In this document: in pieces, positions 1 through 8,884 of the stretch
Numbering within the stretch: position 1 is the first letter of the stretch
Layout of the letters: the number at the start of each line of letters is the position of its first letter
Assembly (NCBI RefSeq): GCF_900590755.1
Contig: NZ_UUOC01000010.1
Coordinates: 178,755 to 242,754 of the forward strand
Length of the DNA stretch: 64,000 nt
Reading direction: 5' to 3'
DNA from: Pseudomonas viridiflava
GTDB taxonomy: Bacteria > Pseudomonadota > Gammaproteobacteria > Pseudomonadales > Pseudomonadaceae
Program-made: the position numbers and the translations under genes
Notes under the pieces: model-generated
Databases searched by the model: none
The model's input: the letters and a program-made list of their open reading frames with translations, nothing else
Told to the model about the DNA's origin: nothing

Positions 1-1
1 C

Positions 2-2176
2 GGCCAGTTCAGCGCCGAGCAGGCGTTGGCACGGCTGTTGGCCAGTTCCGGGCTGACGTACCGCCGCGCCACCGAACACACGTTCACCCTGGAAACAGCG
101 GCAATCGAGGGCACGATCAATCTGGCTGCCATCCAGATTCAATCCTCGACGCCGCCCCGCAGCAGCTATCAGCCCACCGAGAGCTCGTCTGTATTGCGCT
201 CTTCCGCGCCGTTGCTGGAAACACCTCAGGCCGTCGCTATCGTCCCCGCGCAAGTGATCGCCGATCAGGCGCCGCGCAACCTCGACGATGCCTTGACCAA
301 TGTCAGCGGCGTGACTCAGGGCAACACCCTGGGCAGCACTCAGGACACCATCGTTAAACGCGGTTTTGGCGAAAATCGCGACGGTTCGATCATGCGCGAC
401 GGCATGCCCATCGTGCAGGGCCGCAGCCTGAGTGCTAGCGCCGAGCGGGTCGAGGTGCTCAAGGGGCCATCGACTTTGCTCTACGGCATTCAGGACCCTG
501 GCGGGGTGATCAATGTGGTCAGCAAACGTCCGCAGTTGCAGAGTTTCAACGCCCTGAAAGCCACCGGCTCCAGTTATGGCTCGGGCAAGAATGGCAGCGG
601 TGGCACCCTCGACAGTACTGGCGCGCTGGGGGAATCCGGGCTGGCATATCGGATGATCGTCGATCACGTGGATGAAGATTACTGGCGCAATTACGGCGTG
701 CATCGCGAGTCGCTGGTGGCGCCTTCCCTGGCCTGGTACGGGGACGCCACGCAACTGACGGCGGCCTACGAGCACCGTGAATTCCTCTCGCCCTTCGATC
801 GCGGCACGGCCATCAATCCGGTCACCAACCATCCACTGGATATTCCCGCAACCCGGCGTCTGGACGAACCTTTCAACAGCATGGAAGGCCGCTCGGACCT
901 GTACCGCTTCGAAGCCGATCATGACTTCGACGGCAACTGGAAAGGCCATCTGGGTTACAGCTACAACCGAGAGACCTACGACGCCAGCCAAGTTCGGGTC
1001 ACTGCTGTGAATCCCGCAACCGGCACCCTGACCCGATCCATGGACGGCACCCTCGACGCTCTCAGTACCGACCGCTTCACGACGCTGACCTTGAACGGCG
1101 ACGTGCAGACGGTGGGGCTGCGTCATGAACTGTTGATCGGTGTCGACGACGAGTACCGCAAGGTTGCTCGCGCCGACCTGATCCGCCAGAAAAGCCTGAC
1201 CACCTTTAGCTACCAGAACCCGGTGTACGGGGAGGAAGTGGAGGGCACGTTCTCCAGCGATCCGGACAGCGCGCAAAGCGACAAACTGCGCAGCAATTCG
1301 CTGTTCTTCCAGGACTCCATCCACCTCAACGAACAGTGGATTCTGGTGGCGGGCGGGCGCTACCAGTTGTACGACCAGGTGGCGGGAAGAGGGCGACCGT
1401 TTGCGGTCAATACCGACACCAACGGACATAAATGGATACCTCGGGCCGGGCTGGTGTATCGCTTTGACGAGCAGCTGTCGTTCTATGGCAGCTACACCGA
1501 GTCTTTCAAACCCAACTCCAGCATCGCGCCGTTGAGTGGCGGGCAGGTGCTGGATTCTGGAACTCTGCCTGAAGAGGGGAAGTCCTGGGAGCTGGGGGCG
1601 AAGTGGGACGTGCCGGGCGGGTGGAGCGGCAATCTGGCTCTGTTCGACATCAAGAAGCGCAACGTGCTGGTGGCCAACTTCGATGCCGCCAGCGCCAATA
1701 CGGTTTACAGCTCGGCGGGCGAGGTGCGTTCCCGTGGGCTGGAATTGGATGTGAGCGGGCAGTTGAGCGAGCGCTGGAGCTTGATCGGGGCGTATGCCTT
1801 TACCGACGCTGAAGTGACGCAAGACCCGCTGCTCAAGGGCAACCGCCTGCAAAACGCTGCCCGCCACAGTGGCTCGCTGTCGGCGGTCTATGACGTGGGT
1901 ACGGTATTGGGCAGTGGCAAGTTGCGCCTCGGTGCTGGCGCGCATTACGTGGGGGAACGGGCGGGCAACCCCACCGACGACTTCAACCTGCCGGCCTACA
2001 CCGTCGCCGACGCCTTCGCCACCTACGACACCCGGCTCGACGGGCAAAAGGTACGCTTTCAGGTCAACCTGAAAAATATCTTCGACCGCACTTACTACAC
2101 CTCCAGCGTTAACCGGTATTTCGTCTCCATGGGCGATTCAAGGCAGTTGGTGGTGTCCAGCACGCTGGAGTTTTGA
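2..2176 (+). CDS. TonB-dependent siderophore receptor (5' end outside window)
   Basis: Outer-membrane receptor that imports a ferric siderophore using energy from TonB. The reading frame is open to the left edge, so the true start, signal peptide and part of the N-terminal domain lie outside the window. The first visible residues look like the end of an STN (secretin/TonB short N-terminal) domain, as in FpvA/FecA-type receptors that also signal to an anti-sigma factor. A plug domain follows, with TPQAVAIVPAQVI, VSGVTQG, VEVLKGPSTLLYG and GGVINVVSKRP. The rest is a 22-strand type barrel ending in the terminal Phe (STLEF) recognised by the BAM complex. An STN domain suggests a FecI/FecR-like sigma/anti-sigma pair upstream, which cannot be checked here. 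The ligand cannot be assigned from sequence alone. A REP pair follows the stop. Confidence 0.92.
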   Translation, partial: GQFSAEQALARLLASSGLTYRRATEHTFTLETAAIEGTINLAAIQIQSSTPPRSSYQPTESSSVLRSSAPLLETPQAVAIVPAQVIADQAPRNLDDALTNVSGVTQGNTLGSTQDTIVKRGFGENRDGSIMRDGMPIVQGRSLSASAERVEVLKGPSTLLYGIQDPGGVINVVSKRPQLQSFNALKATGSSYGSGKNGSGGTLDSTGALGESGLAYRMIVDHVDEDYWRNYGVHRESLVAPSLAWYGDATQLTAAYEHREFLSPFDRGTAINPVTNHPLDIPATRRLDEPFNSMEGRSDLYRFEADHDFDGNWKGHLGYSYNRETYDASQVRVTAVNPATGTLTRSMDGTLDALSTDRFTTLTLNGDVQTVGLRHELLIGVDDEYRKVARADLIRQKSLTTFSYQNPVYGEEVEGTFSSDPDSAQSDKLRSNSLFFQDSIHLNEQWILVAGGRYQLYDQVAGRGRPFAVNTDTNGHKWIPRAGLVYRFDEQLSFYGSYTESFKPNSSIAPLSGGQVLDSGTLPEEGKSWELGAKWDVPGGWSGNLALFDIKKRNVLVANFDAASANTVYSSAGEVRSRGLELDVSGQLSERWSLIGAYAFTDAEVTQDPLLKGNRLQNAARHSGSLSAVYDVGTVLGSGKLRLGAGAHYVGERAGNPTDDFNLPAYTVADAFATYDTRLDGQKVRFQVNLKNIFDRTYYTSSVNRYFVSMGDSRQLVVSSTLEF

Positions 2177-2193
2177 ACGACTTTGAGTTTCAC

Positions 2194-2295
2194 GTTGGAG
2201 CGAGGCTTGCCCGCGAAGAACGATAACGCGGTGTTCCTGATATATCGCAGCGTCTGATTCGCGGGCAAGTCGGATCGCCGCCCGCTCGCTCCAAC
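2194..2295. repeat. REP pair (TTGGAGCGAGGCTTGCCCGC family)
   Basis: Two inverted REP arms face each other between the convergent receptor and AraC genes. The left arm matches the TTGGAGCGAGGCTTGCCCGCGAA family. The right arm contains an insertion (cggatcgccgcc) and is degenerate. The pair can fold into a large hairpin and may protect or end the two convergent transcripts. Confidence 0.8.
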
Positions 2296-2298
2296 AGT

Positions 2299-3180
2299 TC
2301 ACCCATTTCTGACAAACGCCAACCGATACTCCCCAGGCGTACCCCCCACCACTTGCCGGAAGCGGTTGTTGAAGTGGCTGGCGCTGGCGAAACCGCATTC
2401 CAGTGCTATCACGCCGAAGGCCTGCTGGGTCGTGCGCAGCAAATGCCTGGCGTGGTTCACGCGGCGGGCCAGCAGGTATTGATGGGGTGGCAGGCCGAAG
2501 CTTTCGCGGAACATTCGGGCGAAATGATATTCGGACAACGCACACATCCCCGCCAGTTCACCCAGGCTCAAGGGTTCGGCCAGATGCGTCTCGATGTACT
2601 CCACCAATTGCCGACGCAGATGCGGCGCCAACCCGCCTTTGAGGCGCAGACCTTCGCGCAGCCCCACCTGATCAAGCAACGCGCGGCTGAGCATTTCATG
2701 GGCCAGGCTGCTGGTCAGCAGACGCTCGCCAGGCTCGTTCCAGTTCATCTGGATCAACTGGCGAAAACGTGCAGCCTGCTCGGCGTCGTCGTGAAAGGTG
2801 TTTTCCCGCAATTGCAGCTCACGGGGTTCGCGGTCCAGCAGGGTGATGCAGCCCAGGGCAAACTGTTCCGGGCTGATGTAAAGGTGCGCCAGACGGATTT
2901 CGCCGTTGATCACCCAGGCCGATTCATGGCCAGCGGGCAGGGTGCAGAGTTTGTTCGGGCTGCCTTTCTGATCGGGTCGGTCGCGACGAAAGGTGCCGGT
3001 GCCGCCGTCGATGTAGCACGACAGGGTGTGATGGCTGGGGCCGTGATATTCCTGGGAGTCGTGGCGGTTGTTCCACAAGGCTGCCACCAAACCATCGCCC
3101 AGCACCGCGCTTTGCTCCAGTTGAGCATGGGGTGAGCTGTTCAGGGCCTGAAAGACCTGGATGGTTTCGATGGCGGGCAT
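2299..3180 (-). CDS. AraC family transcriptional regulator
   Basis: A 293-residue regulator with an N-terminal cupin-like sensing region and a C-terminal AraC-type double helix-turn-helix from about residue 185 to the end. Recognition features include SLGELAGMCALSEYHFARMF for the first HTH and the family signature around FGVIALECGFASASHFNNRF near the C-terminus. An AGGA ribosome site sits 6 nt before the ATG. It is divergent from the EamA transporter with about 137 bp between the starts. That is a common arrangement for a regulator and the exporter it controls, but the link is inference. The effector is unknown. Confidence 0.9.
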   Translation of the reverse strand: MPAIETIQVFQALNSSPHAQLEQSAVLGDGLVAALWNNRHDSQEYHGPSHHTLSCYIDGGTGTFRRDRPDQKGSPNKLCTLPAGHESAWVINGEIRLAHLYISPEQFALGCITLLDREPRELQLRENTFHDDAEQAARFRQLIQMNWNEPGERLLTSSLAHEMLSRALLDQVGLREGLRLKGGLAPHLRRQLVEYIETHLAEPLSLGELAGMCALSEYHFARMFRESFGLPPHQYLLARRVNHARHLLRTTQQAFGVIALECGFASASHFNNRFRQVVGGTPGEYRLAFVRNG

Positions 3181-3317
3181 GATGCGTCCTCTAGGCTTCG
3201 CATCCTACTCTGTGCATCGGTCGCTGCCAGCCACCTGGCGGACAAATGCGCAAGATTATGCAAGTGGACGGTTGATCCGCGTCGCAAACTGATCGCTCAC
3301 ATCAGGAGTCGCGCGTC

Positions 3318-4223
3318 ATGAACATTTCTCTGTATCTGCTGACCGTTCTGATCTGGGGCACCACTTGGATTGCTTTGAAACTGCAGCTCGGTGAAGTGGC
3401 GATAGCGGTGTCGATTGTCTATCGCTTTGGCCTTGCCGCCCTGGTGTTGTTTGCCATGCTGCTGCTCAGCGGCAAATTGCAAAAGGTCAATCAACGCGGG
3501 CAATTGATCTGCCTGGCTCAAGGGCTTTGCCTGTTCTGCGTCAACTTCCTGTGTTTCTACACCGCCAGCCAGTGGATCCCCAGCGGGCTGATTGCCGTGG
3601 TGTTCTCCACCGCGACCCTGTGGAACGCCCTGAATGCGCGGATCTTTTTCAAGCAGAAAGTCGCACGCAATGTATTGACCGGCGGTGCGCTGGGTTTGAT
3701 CGGCCTGGGCTGCATGTTCTGGCCAGAACTGTCCGGCCACAGCGCCAGTCGCGAAACCCTGCTGGGCCTTGGCCTGGCTTTGCTCGGCACCCTGTGTTTT
3801 TCAGCGGGCAACATGCTCTCCAGCCTGCAACAGAAGGCTGGTCTTCGTCCGTTGACCACTAACGCCTGGGGCATGCTTTATGGTGCGGCGATGCTGTGCC
3901 TGTATTGCCTGATCAGCGGCACGCCATTCGCGTTCGAGTGGAATACCCGCTACATCAGTTCGTTGCTGTATCTGGTGATTCCGGGTTCAGTGATCGGCTT
4001 TACCGCTTACCTGACCCTGGTCGGCCGCATGGGGCCGGAGCGTGCGGCGTATTGCACGGTGCTGTTCCCGGTGGTGGCGCTGAACATTTCAGCGTTCGCC
4101 GAAGGCTACCAATGGACCGCCCCTGCGCTGACGGGTTTGGTGTTGGTGATGCTGGGGAATGTGTTGGTGTTCAGGAAGCCTGCCGCAACTATCAAGGCGA
4201 AGGCTAGTGTCGCTAATGCTTAA
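3318..4223 (+). CDS. EamA/DMT superfamily transporter
   Basis: A 301-residue inner-membrane protein with about ten hydrophobic helices in two EamA repeats (roughly residues 1-135 and 145-290), typical of RhaT/YdcZ-type metabolite exporters. It opens directly with a membrane segment (LLTVLIWGTTWIALK). The motif GTTWIALKLQLGEV and the late helix ERAAYCTVLFPVVAL are usual for the family. An AGGAG ribosome site precedes the ATG. The substrate is unknown; family members export amino acids or other small metabolites. It is divergent from the AraC gene, the likely regulator by position. Confidence 0.88.
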   Translation: MNISLYLLTVLIWGTTWIALKLQLGEVAIAVSIVYRFGLAALVLFAMLLLSGKLQKVNQRGQLICLAQGLCLFCVNFLCFYTASQWIPSGLIAVVFSTATLWNALNARIFFKQKVARNVLTGGALGLIGLGCMFWPELSGHSASRETLLGLGLALLGTLCFSAGNMLSSLQQKAGLRPLTTNAWGMLYGAAMLCLYCLISGTPFAFEWNTRYISSLLYLVIPGSVIGFTAYLTLVGRMGPERAAYCTVLFPVVALNISAFAEGYQWTAPALTGLVLVMLGNVLVFRKPAATIKAKASVANA

Positions 4224-4308
4224 ACTTCTTTGAATTAAGTTTTGGTTCTATTATCGCTCTTCATACTATCAGTGGCTGTTTTAGTCTGATGGGTGGAATA
4301 GGAGCTTT

Positions 4309-4334
4309 GTCAACTGGTACTTATGCCAGTTGAC
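4309..4334. promoter_or_regulatory. Perfect 9-bp inverted repeat upstream of the M66 protease
   Basis: GTCAACTGG and CCAGTTGAC are exact reverse complements separated by 8 nt, about 60 bp before the protease ATG. There is no T-run, so an operator or mRNA leader hairpin fits better than an intrinsic terminator for the EamA gene. Function not shown. Confidence 0.5.
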
Positions 4335-4394
4335 GGTTGTGACTGGGCGCGCCGAGGATAGTGTGTAATCAAACACGATATCGCAGGTCTTGAT

Positions 4395-7300
4395 ATGGCT
4401 GCCCATCGGATTCGCTTAGTTTGCTTCGCTCTTTTGGGTGTTTCATTGGTTTGTTCATTACCAAACGCCGCAGAGCCTTTATCTATTCCTGATCAGCCAG
4501 CCACCCTCGCAACTACCTGGCAAAACGATCTCGATGGATCAGTGCAAGGCCAGATCGAGTTTGCCCAGACTCATGTTATCAATGTCCCTCGCGCCATCGT
4601 GGATCCTTTACTGGTTCCGGGTCGGGAGGCGTTGGTAATGTTCACGCCCCGACCGTTGGTAGGCGTCAGTTCGGTGAGCCTGGTGGTCGAAAGCCAGGCC
4701 GGGCCCATCACTATTGCCATGACACCACCATCGGGTTTTCCTGAAAATACCGAGTTTGATGAAGAAAATATTTATTCAGGTAGGCACATTGTCGGGCAGT
4801 GGCCGAAATTCAGAGACAGAGCTTATACCGCGACCGTACCTTGGTATCTGTTCAACGCAGAAAATAATCTGAAATTCTTCGTTAATAATGACGCCAGTAG
4901 GATGGGCAGCCTGAATAAGACCAAGACGATATTCATGACCAATGAAAGCGAAGGTCTTGTATTGATGAATATCAAGGGTTGCTTGTTCAGGATGAAACCT
5001 GCTTGCCGGACCACACTGGATCAATACGATCTGAGCAGCAATCCAGAACTGGCGAAGATCGCAGCACGAGAGATGTTTTCAGAACTACCGGTTAAACAGC
5101 TGGTATTTGGAATGGGTGAGAGCTATTGGCCTTATATCATTGCAAAAGGCATTGATGGGATTTACCGATACGCTTCAGTCTCGGACCGCCCCTATGAGTT
5201 TTGGGCCGCCTACGGTGAAAAGACGTTGCCCGCAAAGGCGGGGATGGGTAATTACTGGAGGCAGGCGTCGGATCTTGGGGAAAAGCAACCCGGGAAGTTC
5301 GTCGCTATCTCAGGGCAATTACTCGATGTGCCGGATGATATTCCTGTGCTTCCACCCGGTGTCGGGGCCAGTTGCGGGGGTAGCAGTTGTAACTATCCAA
5401 ATTATCCTGCGGGATTCTGGCATGAAACCGGCCATGGTCTGGGTCTACCTCACGAGTCACCGCCACGGTATGAAAACTGGGCTTACCGCTCCTATGACAT
5501 GCGGTTTATGCCTCACTATCACCCAGATCCCCAGCGCTATGGTTTGGCGGTTGATTACCTGGGTTACCACTACTTTGGGCATGTGCTTGGGCCACTTAGA
5601 CCGCCCAATGCGCCTCAATGGCCAGCCGCGACTGCTTCGGCCCCCTTGGTGGCTGATTTTGAGAAACTGCGGAGTCTGAATCCCCCAGCGGTTGCGAAAT
5701 GGTTACATTATGTGGTGCCTTACACCCATCAACAGACACTCAGGGTTCAACAGCGATTTGGCAGTTTTCCTGCCGGACTTCAGTACGCGGATATAAACGA
5801 CGACCATCGGCCAGCATCAACTGCCCCGTCCGCAGCGCCCACTGATGAAGCAACAACTGCGGCGCAGCAAGCACCTATAGATGAAGGCATTGACGCACAA
5901 ATCCACGACATGGGTATTGTCGCTGAAGTTGAGAAGGGAGAAGACACACCCATCATGAAGGGCGTTCAAGTACAGACCCTGGTTGTCTCCATGGCGGCTC
6001 CGTCTCTGTTGAATGACAGCCGAAAGGTCAGTCAGATTTACCCTCCGATTGTTTCTAACTACGGCAATGTGTTCAAGCCCCCTGTGCGCCAACTGCCTAC
6101 GGGCGGTGATCAACCAGCGAATCGCATTGGCAGTGTGAGGATTTATTCGGCGCAATCAAGCAAATGTCTGACGGCAGAAAGTAGTGAAAGTATTACTTAT
6201 GAATGGTGTAGACAATCAGACGAAAAACAAAACTGGCGTCAGCAGGGGGATCAGTCTTCTGGAACCTTTCAATTGAGTAATGTTGAGTACAACCGGTGCC
6301 TGGATGTCGATCTCAAGCTGACAAGCTGTAGCAGTGCTCCTAGGCATTACTGGACGAGTCGCAAGGATTTAACCAATAGTGATAGCGTCTGGAGACTTCA
6401 GTCCTCAGTAAATGGGACATTTGTAACTCCTGGCCCCTCGGGTTCGGTGACAATGCAACCGTATGGTGGCAACGAACAAGTTTTTTATGTTGCCAGTCCC
6501 AGTGTAACTCCGTATGAATTCGTGCTGCATATTAGTTATTCGGACGGTTCAGAGGATAACTGGCTTCTGTATGCAGGGTTTATGCCGCCCACGGAACTGG
6601 TTACGACCGCTCTCAATATCGCCGTGTCTCGTAAGCCGGTATATGCCGAGCTGATCAGGGATGGGCAAGTCATGGATAAAAGGATGCTCGACAAAGAGCC
6701 TTCTTTGCCGCCGCCAATCATAGTCGGAGCGGACGCTGGTTACCCAACGGTCATCTATCAGTACTTACGCTCGGAGGAAACCGGTAAGTGCCTGACGCGT
6801 ACGCCGCAGGGTCTGACTCAGGACGTGTGTGCCATAGGCAGGGCAGAACAAAAATGGAACCTGTTTGATGTCCTGAGTGTGGGTGGTCCGCATTTTATTT
6901 TGGCAGGTGAGAGCACAGCCAATTGTCTGACTAGCCAGTTCAGTTTCGATCCGTGCCTGATTAACGATCCGAATTACCAGTGGAGCGCACGTAAGGATCT
7001 GGCGCATGTGGGGAAGGTCATGCTGCAAAATGCGGCTGACGGGCGGTTCATCACTGCCAATGCAAATGACACGGTCAGCCCAAGTGCGCTTAACGGCAGC
7101 AAGAGTCAGAATTTCATTGCACTGAACCCGCAAACTCTGATTCCTCCTGTTCGCATCAAGGCACTGGGTACGGCGCAGTGTATTGCGCGAGTCGGGGAGG
7201 CCGTTACCACACAGCCGTGTAGCAATGACGTGACTCAGCAATGGCACGTTGGCGCGGTCAAGAACGTTGATAGCGGCCTGGGACCTTACTTCGCCTTGGT

Positions 7301-7529
7301 CAACTCTGATGGCAGCCGCTGTTTGCTTAATGGGCTGAAGATGGACGCTTGCGACGTAAGTGCAGTCGAGCAGCAGTGGTCTGGCCGACGCGATCTTGCT
7401 GGATCAGCACGATTCAAACTACAGAACATTGTGTCCGGGACATTTCTTACGGCCAATGCCTTTGGGCCTCTGGTCATGGAGGCGGTGCGTGATGACGAAC
7501 ACCAGCTATATGACTTCCTTGCTTTTTGA
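4395..7529 (+). CDS. Secreted M66-like (StcE/TagA-type) zinc metalloprotease with C-terminal repeats
   Basis: A 1044-residue predicted secreted protein with an N-terminal signal peptide (cleavage near PNAAEP, about residue 26). Residues 343-353 are HETGHGLGLPH, a complete HExxHxxGxxH metzincin zinc site with catalytic Glu. The surrounding fold resembles peptidase family M66, whose members StcE and TagA cleave mucin-type glycoproteins. Residues about 578-700, 787-900 and 919-1044 hold three related units. Each has a KCL/QCI Cys segment, a W-containing segment and an SxRKDL or SGRRDL motif followed by LQ..xxGxF(V/I/L)T, like ricin-type or TagA C-terminal domains. An Ala/Pro/Thr-rich linker lies near residue 470. 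Codon use is visibly richer in A/T than in neighbours, suggesting acquisition. Substrate specificity is inferred from the family only. Confidence 0.82.
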   Translation: MAAHRIRLVCFALLGVSLVCSLPNAAEPLSIPDQPATLATTWQNDLDGSVQGQIEFAQTHVINVPRAIVDPLLVPGREALVMFTPRPLVGVSSVSLVVESQAGPITIAMTPPSGFPENTEFDEENIYSGRHIVGQWPKFRDRAYTATVPWYLFNAENNLKFFVNNDASRMGSLNKTKTIFMTNESEGLVLMNIKGCLFRMKPACRTTLDQYDLSSNPELAKIAAREMFSELPVKQLVFGMGESYWPYIIAKGIDGIYRYASVSDRPYEFWAAYGEKTLPAKAGMGNYWRQASDLGEKQPGKFVAISGQLLDVPDDIPVLPPGVGASCGGSSCNYPNYPAGFWHETGHGLGLPHESPPRYENWAYRSYDMRFMPHYHPDPQRYGLAVDYLGYHYFGHVLGPLRPPNAPQWPAATASAPLVADFEKLRSLNPPAVAKWLHYVVPYTHQQTLRVQQRFGSFPAGLQYADINDDHRPASTAPSAAPTDEATTAAQQAPIDEGIDAQIHDMGIVAEVEKGEDTPIMKGVQVQTLVVSMAAPSLLNDSRKVSQIYPPIVSNYGNVFKPPVRQLPTGGDQPANRIGSVRIYSAQSSKCLTAESSESITYEWCRQSDEKQNWRQQGDQSSGTFQLSNVEYNRCLDVDLKLTSCSSAPRHYWTSRKDLTNSDSVWRLQSSVNGTFVTPGPSGSVTMQPYGGNEQVFYVASPSVTPYEFVLHISYSDGSEDNWLLYAGFMPPTELVTTALNIAVSRKPVYAELIRDGQVMDKRMLDKEPSLPPPIIVGADAGYPTVIYQYLRSEETGKCLTRTPQGLTQDVCAIGRAEQKWNLFDVLSVGGPHFILAGESTANCLTSQFSFDPCLINDPNYQWSARKDLAHVGKVMLQNAADGRFITANANDTVSPSALNGSKSQNFIALNPQTLIPPVRIKALGTAQCIARVGEAVTTQPCSNDVTQQWHVGAVKNVDSGLGPYFALVNSDGSRCLLNGLKMDACDVSAVEQQWSGRRDLAGSARFKLQNIVSGTFLTANAFGPLVMEAVRDDEHQLYDFLAF

Positions 7530-7585
7530 TGCTCCAGCAGCAGGGTAATAGTTACCAAGAGATCGGTCTCTACGATAGTTCGTGC

Positions 7586-7612
7586 AGCCCGCCGATGGCA
7601 TGTCTGCGGGCT
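7586..7612. terminator. Hairpin between convergent genes
   Basis: AGCCCGC and GCGGGCT form a 7-bp stem between the convergent protease and hydroxyacid dehydrogenase genes. There is no clear T-tract on either side, so its use as a bidirectional terminator is only plausible. Confidence 0.4.
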
Positions 7613-7622
7613 ACTATTGGCG

Positions 7623-8597
7623 TCAGCCCTTCCAAACCTGCGGATTCACCAGATTCTGCGGCTTCTCACCCAGCAACGCGGCGCGCAGGTTGGTGTAGGC
7701 AAGGTCTGCCATGGCCTGGCGGGTTTCGGTGGTGGCTGAGCCGATGTGCGGCAAGGTCACTGCGTTGCTTAGTTTGAACAGCGGCGAATCGCTCAAGGGC
7801 TCTTTCTCGTAGACGTCCAGGCCAGCGCCGCGAATAGTGCCGTTCTGCAAGGCTTCGATCAGCGCAGGTTCATCGACGATTGGCCCGCGGGCGATGTTGA
7901 TCAGGATTGCGCTGGACTTCATCAAGCCGAGCTCACGGCTGCTGATCAGGTGTTTGGTCTTCTCGCTCAACGGCACCACCAGGCAGACGAAGTCCGCTTC
8001 GGCCAGCAACTCGTCGAGGCTACGAAATTGCGCGCCCAGTTCCTGTTCCAGCTCAGGCTTGCGGCTGTTGCCGCTGTACAGGATCGGCATGTTGAAGCCC
8101 AGACGACCGCGACGTGCCACAGCTGCACCGATGTTGCCCATGCCGACGATGCCCAGGGTCTTGCCATGCACATCGGTGCCGAACTGCGGGGCTTCGACGC
8201 TGCGCTTCCAGTTACCCGCCTTGGTCCAGGCGTCCAGTTCTGCGACGCGACGGGCGCTGCTCATGATCAACGAGAAACCGAGGTCGGCGGTGCTTTCGGT
8301 CAGCACGTCCGGGGTGTTGGTGAGCATGATGCCGCGCTCGTTGAAATAGCTGACGTCGTAGTTGTCGTAACCCACCGAAATGCTCGACACCACTTCAAGC
8401 TGGGTGGCTGCCGCCAGTTGCTCACGCCCGAGTTGTTTACCCGCGCCGATCATGCCGTGGCATTTGGGCAAGGCCTCATTGAACTGGGCGTTCAAGTCGC
8501 CCAGCTTCGGGTCGGGCACGATCACATCGAAATCCCGAGCCAGGCGCTCGGCCATTTCGGGGGATACACGGCTGAAGGCAAGTACAGTCTTTTTCAT
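7623..8597 (-). CDS. D-2-hydroxyacid dehydrogenase (GhrB / 2-ketogluconate reductase-like)
   Basis: NAD(P)H-dependent reductase of 2-oxo acids (glyoxylate, hydroxypyruvate or 2-ketogluconate in relatives), cytoplasmic. The 324-residue form starts at the ATG at 8597, which begins MKKTVLAFSRV and has a GGAG site upstream; an in-frame extension further up looks non-coding. The dinucleotide site is GIVGMGNIGAAVARR (about residues 150-165). The catalytic Arg lies in NIARGPIVDE, with a Glu in YEKEP and the His in LPHIGSAT. From memory it resembles P. aeruginosa PA2263, which sits in a ketogluconate cluster, but here no ketogluconate genes adjoin it, so the physiological substrate is open. Confidence 0.88.
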   Translation of the reverse strand: MKKTVLAFSRVSPEMAERLARDFDVIVPDPKLGDLNAQFNEALPKCHGMIGAGKQLGREQLAAATQLEVVSSISVGYDNYDVSYFNERGIMLTNTPDVLTESTADLGFSLIMSSARRVAELDAWTKAGNWKRSVEAPQFGTDVHGKTLGIVGMGNIGAAVARRGRLGFNMPILYSGNSRKPELEQELGAQFRSLDELLAEADFVCLVVPLSEKTKHLISSRELGLMKSSAILINIARGPIVDEPALIEALQNGTIRGAGLDVYEKEPLSDSPLFKLSNAVTLPHIGSATTETRQAMADLAYTNLRAALLGEKPQNLVNPQVWKG

Positions 8598-8689
8598 CGG
8601 GCAGCTACTCCTCGGACTTTTGTTAGAGATGGGTAGCACGCTAACATTCTTGGCCGTCCTGAAGCATCCGGTTTTTTAGCTGTGTTTTT

Positions 8690-8769
8690 GTAGGAGCGCG
8701 CTTGCCCGCGATGTAGATAACGCGGTGTGTCTGACACACCGCAGTTCGCAGCCTTCGGCAGCTCCTACA
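8690..8769. repeat. Hybrid REP pair
   Basis: The left arm is of the GTAGGAGCGCGCTTGCCCGCG type, while the right arm is of the TTCGCAGCCTTCGGCAGCTC type. The two arms therefore come from different REP families and pair only through the outer few bases. It lies upstream of the hydroxyacid dehydrogenase. Confidence 0.7.
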
Positions 8770-8831
8770 AATACAGCTTTTTTTTCAGGCACACCTCAAA
8801 ACCTGTAGGAGCGCACGAGCATCGCGAGGCC

Positions 8832-8864
8832 GCGATGGCGGTGTGTCTGACACACCGCCATCGC
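8832..8864. repeat. Perfect 16-bp hairpin downstream of the LysR gene
   Basis: GCGATGGCGGTGTGTC and its exact reverse complement are separated by one T. The structure starts about 20 nt beyond the LysR stop codon inside a REP-like remnant (GTAGGAGCGCACGAGC at 8805). It lacks a T-run but is a strong candidate for 3'-end protection or termination of the LysR mRNA. Confidence 0.6.
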
Positions 8865-8884
8865 CACAGGGAATGCATTTCAGC

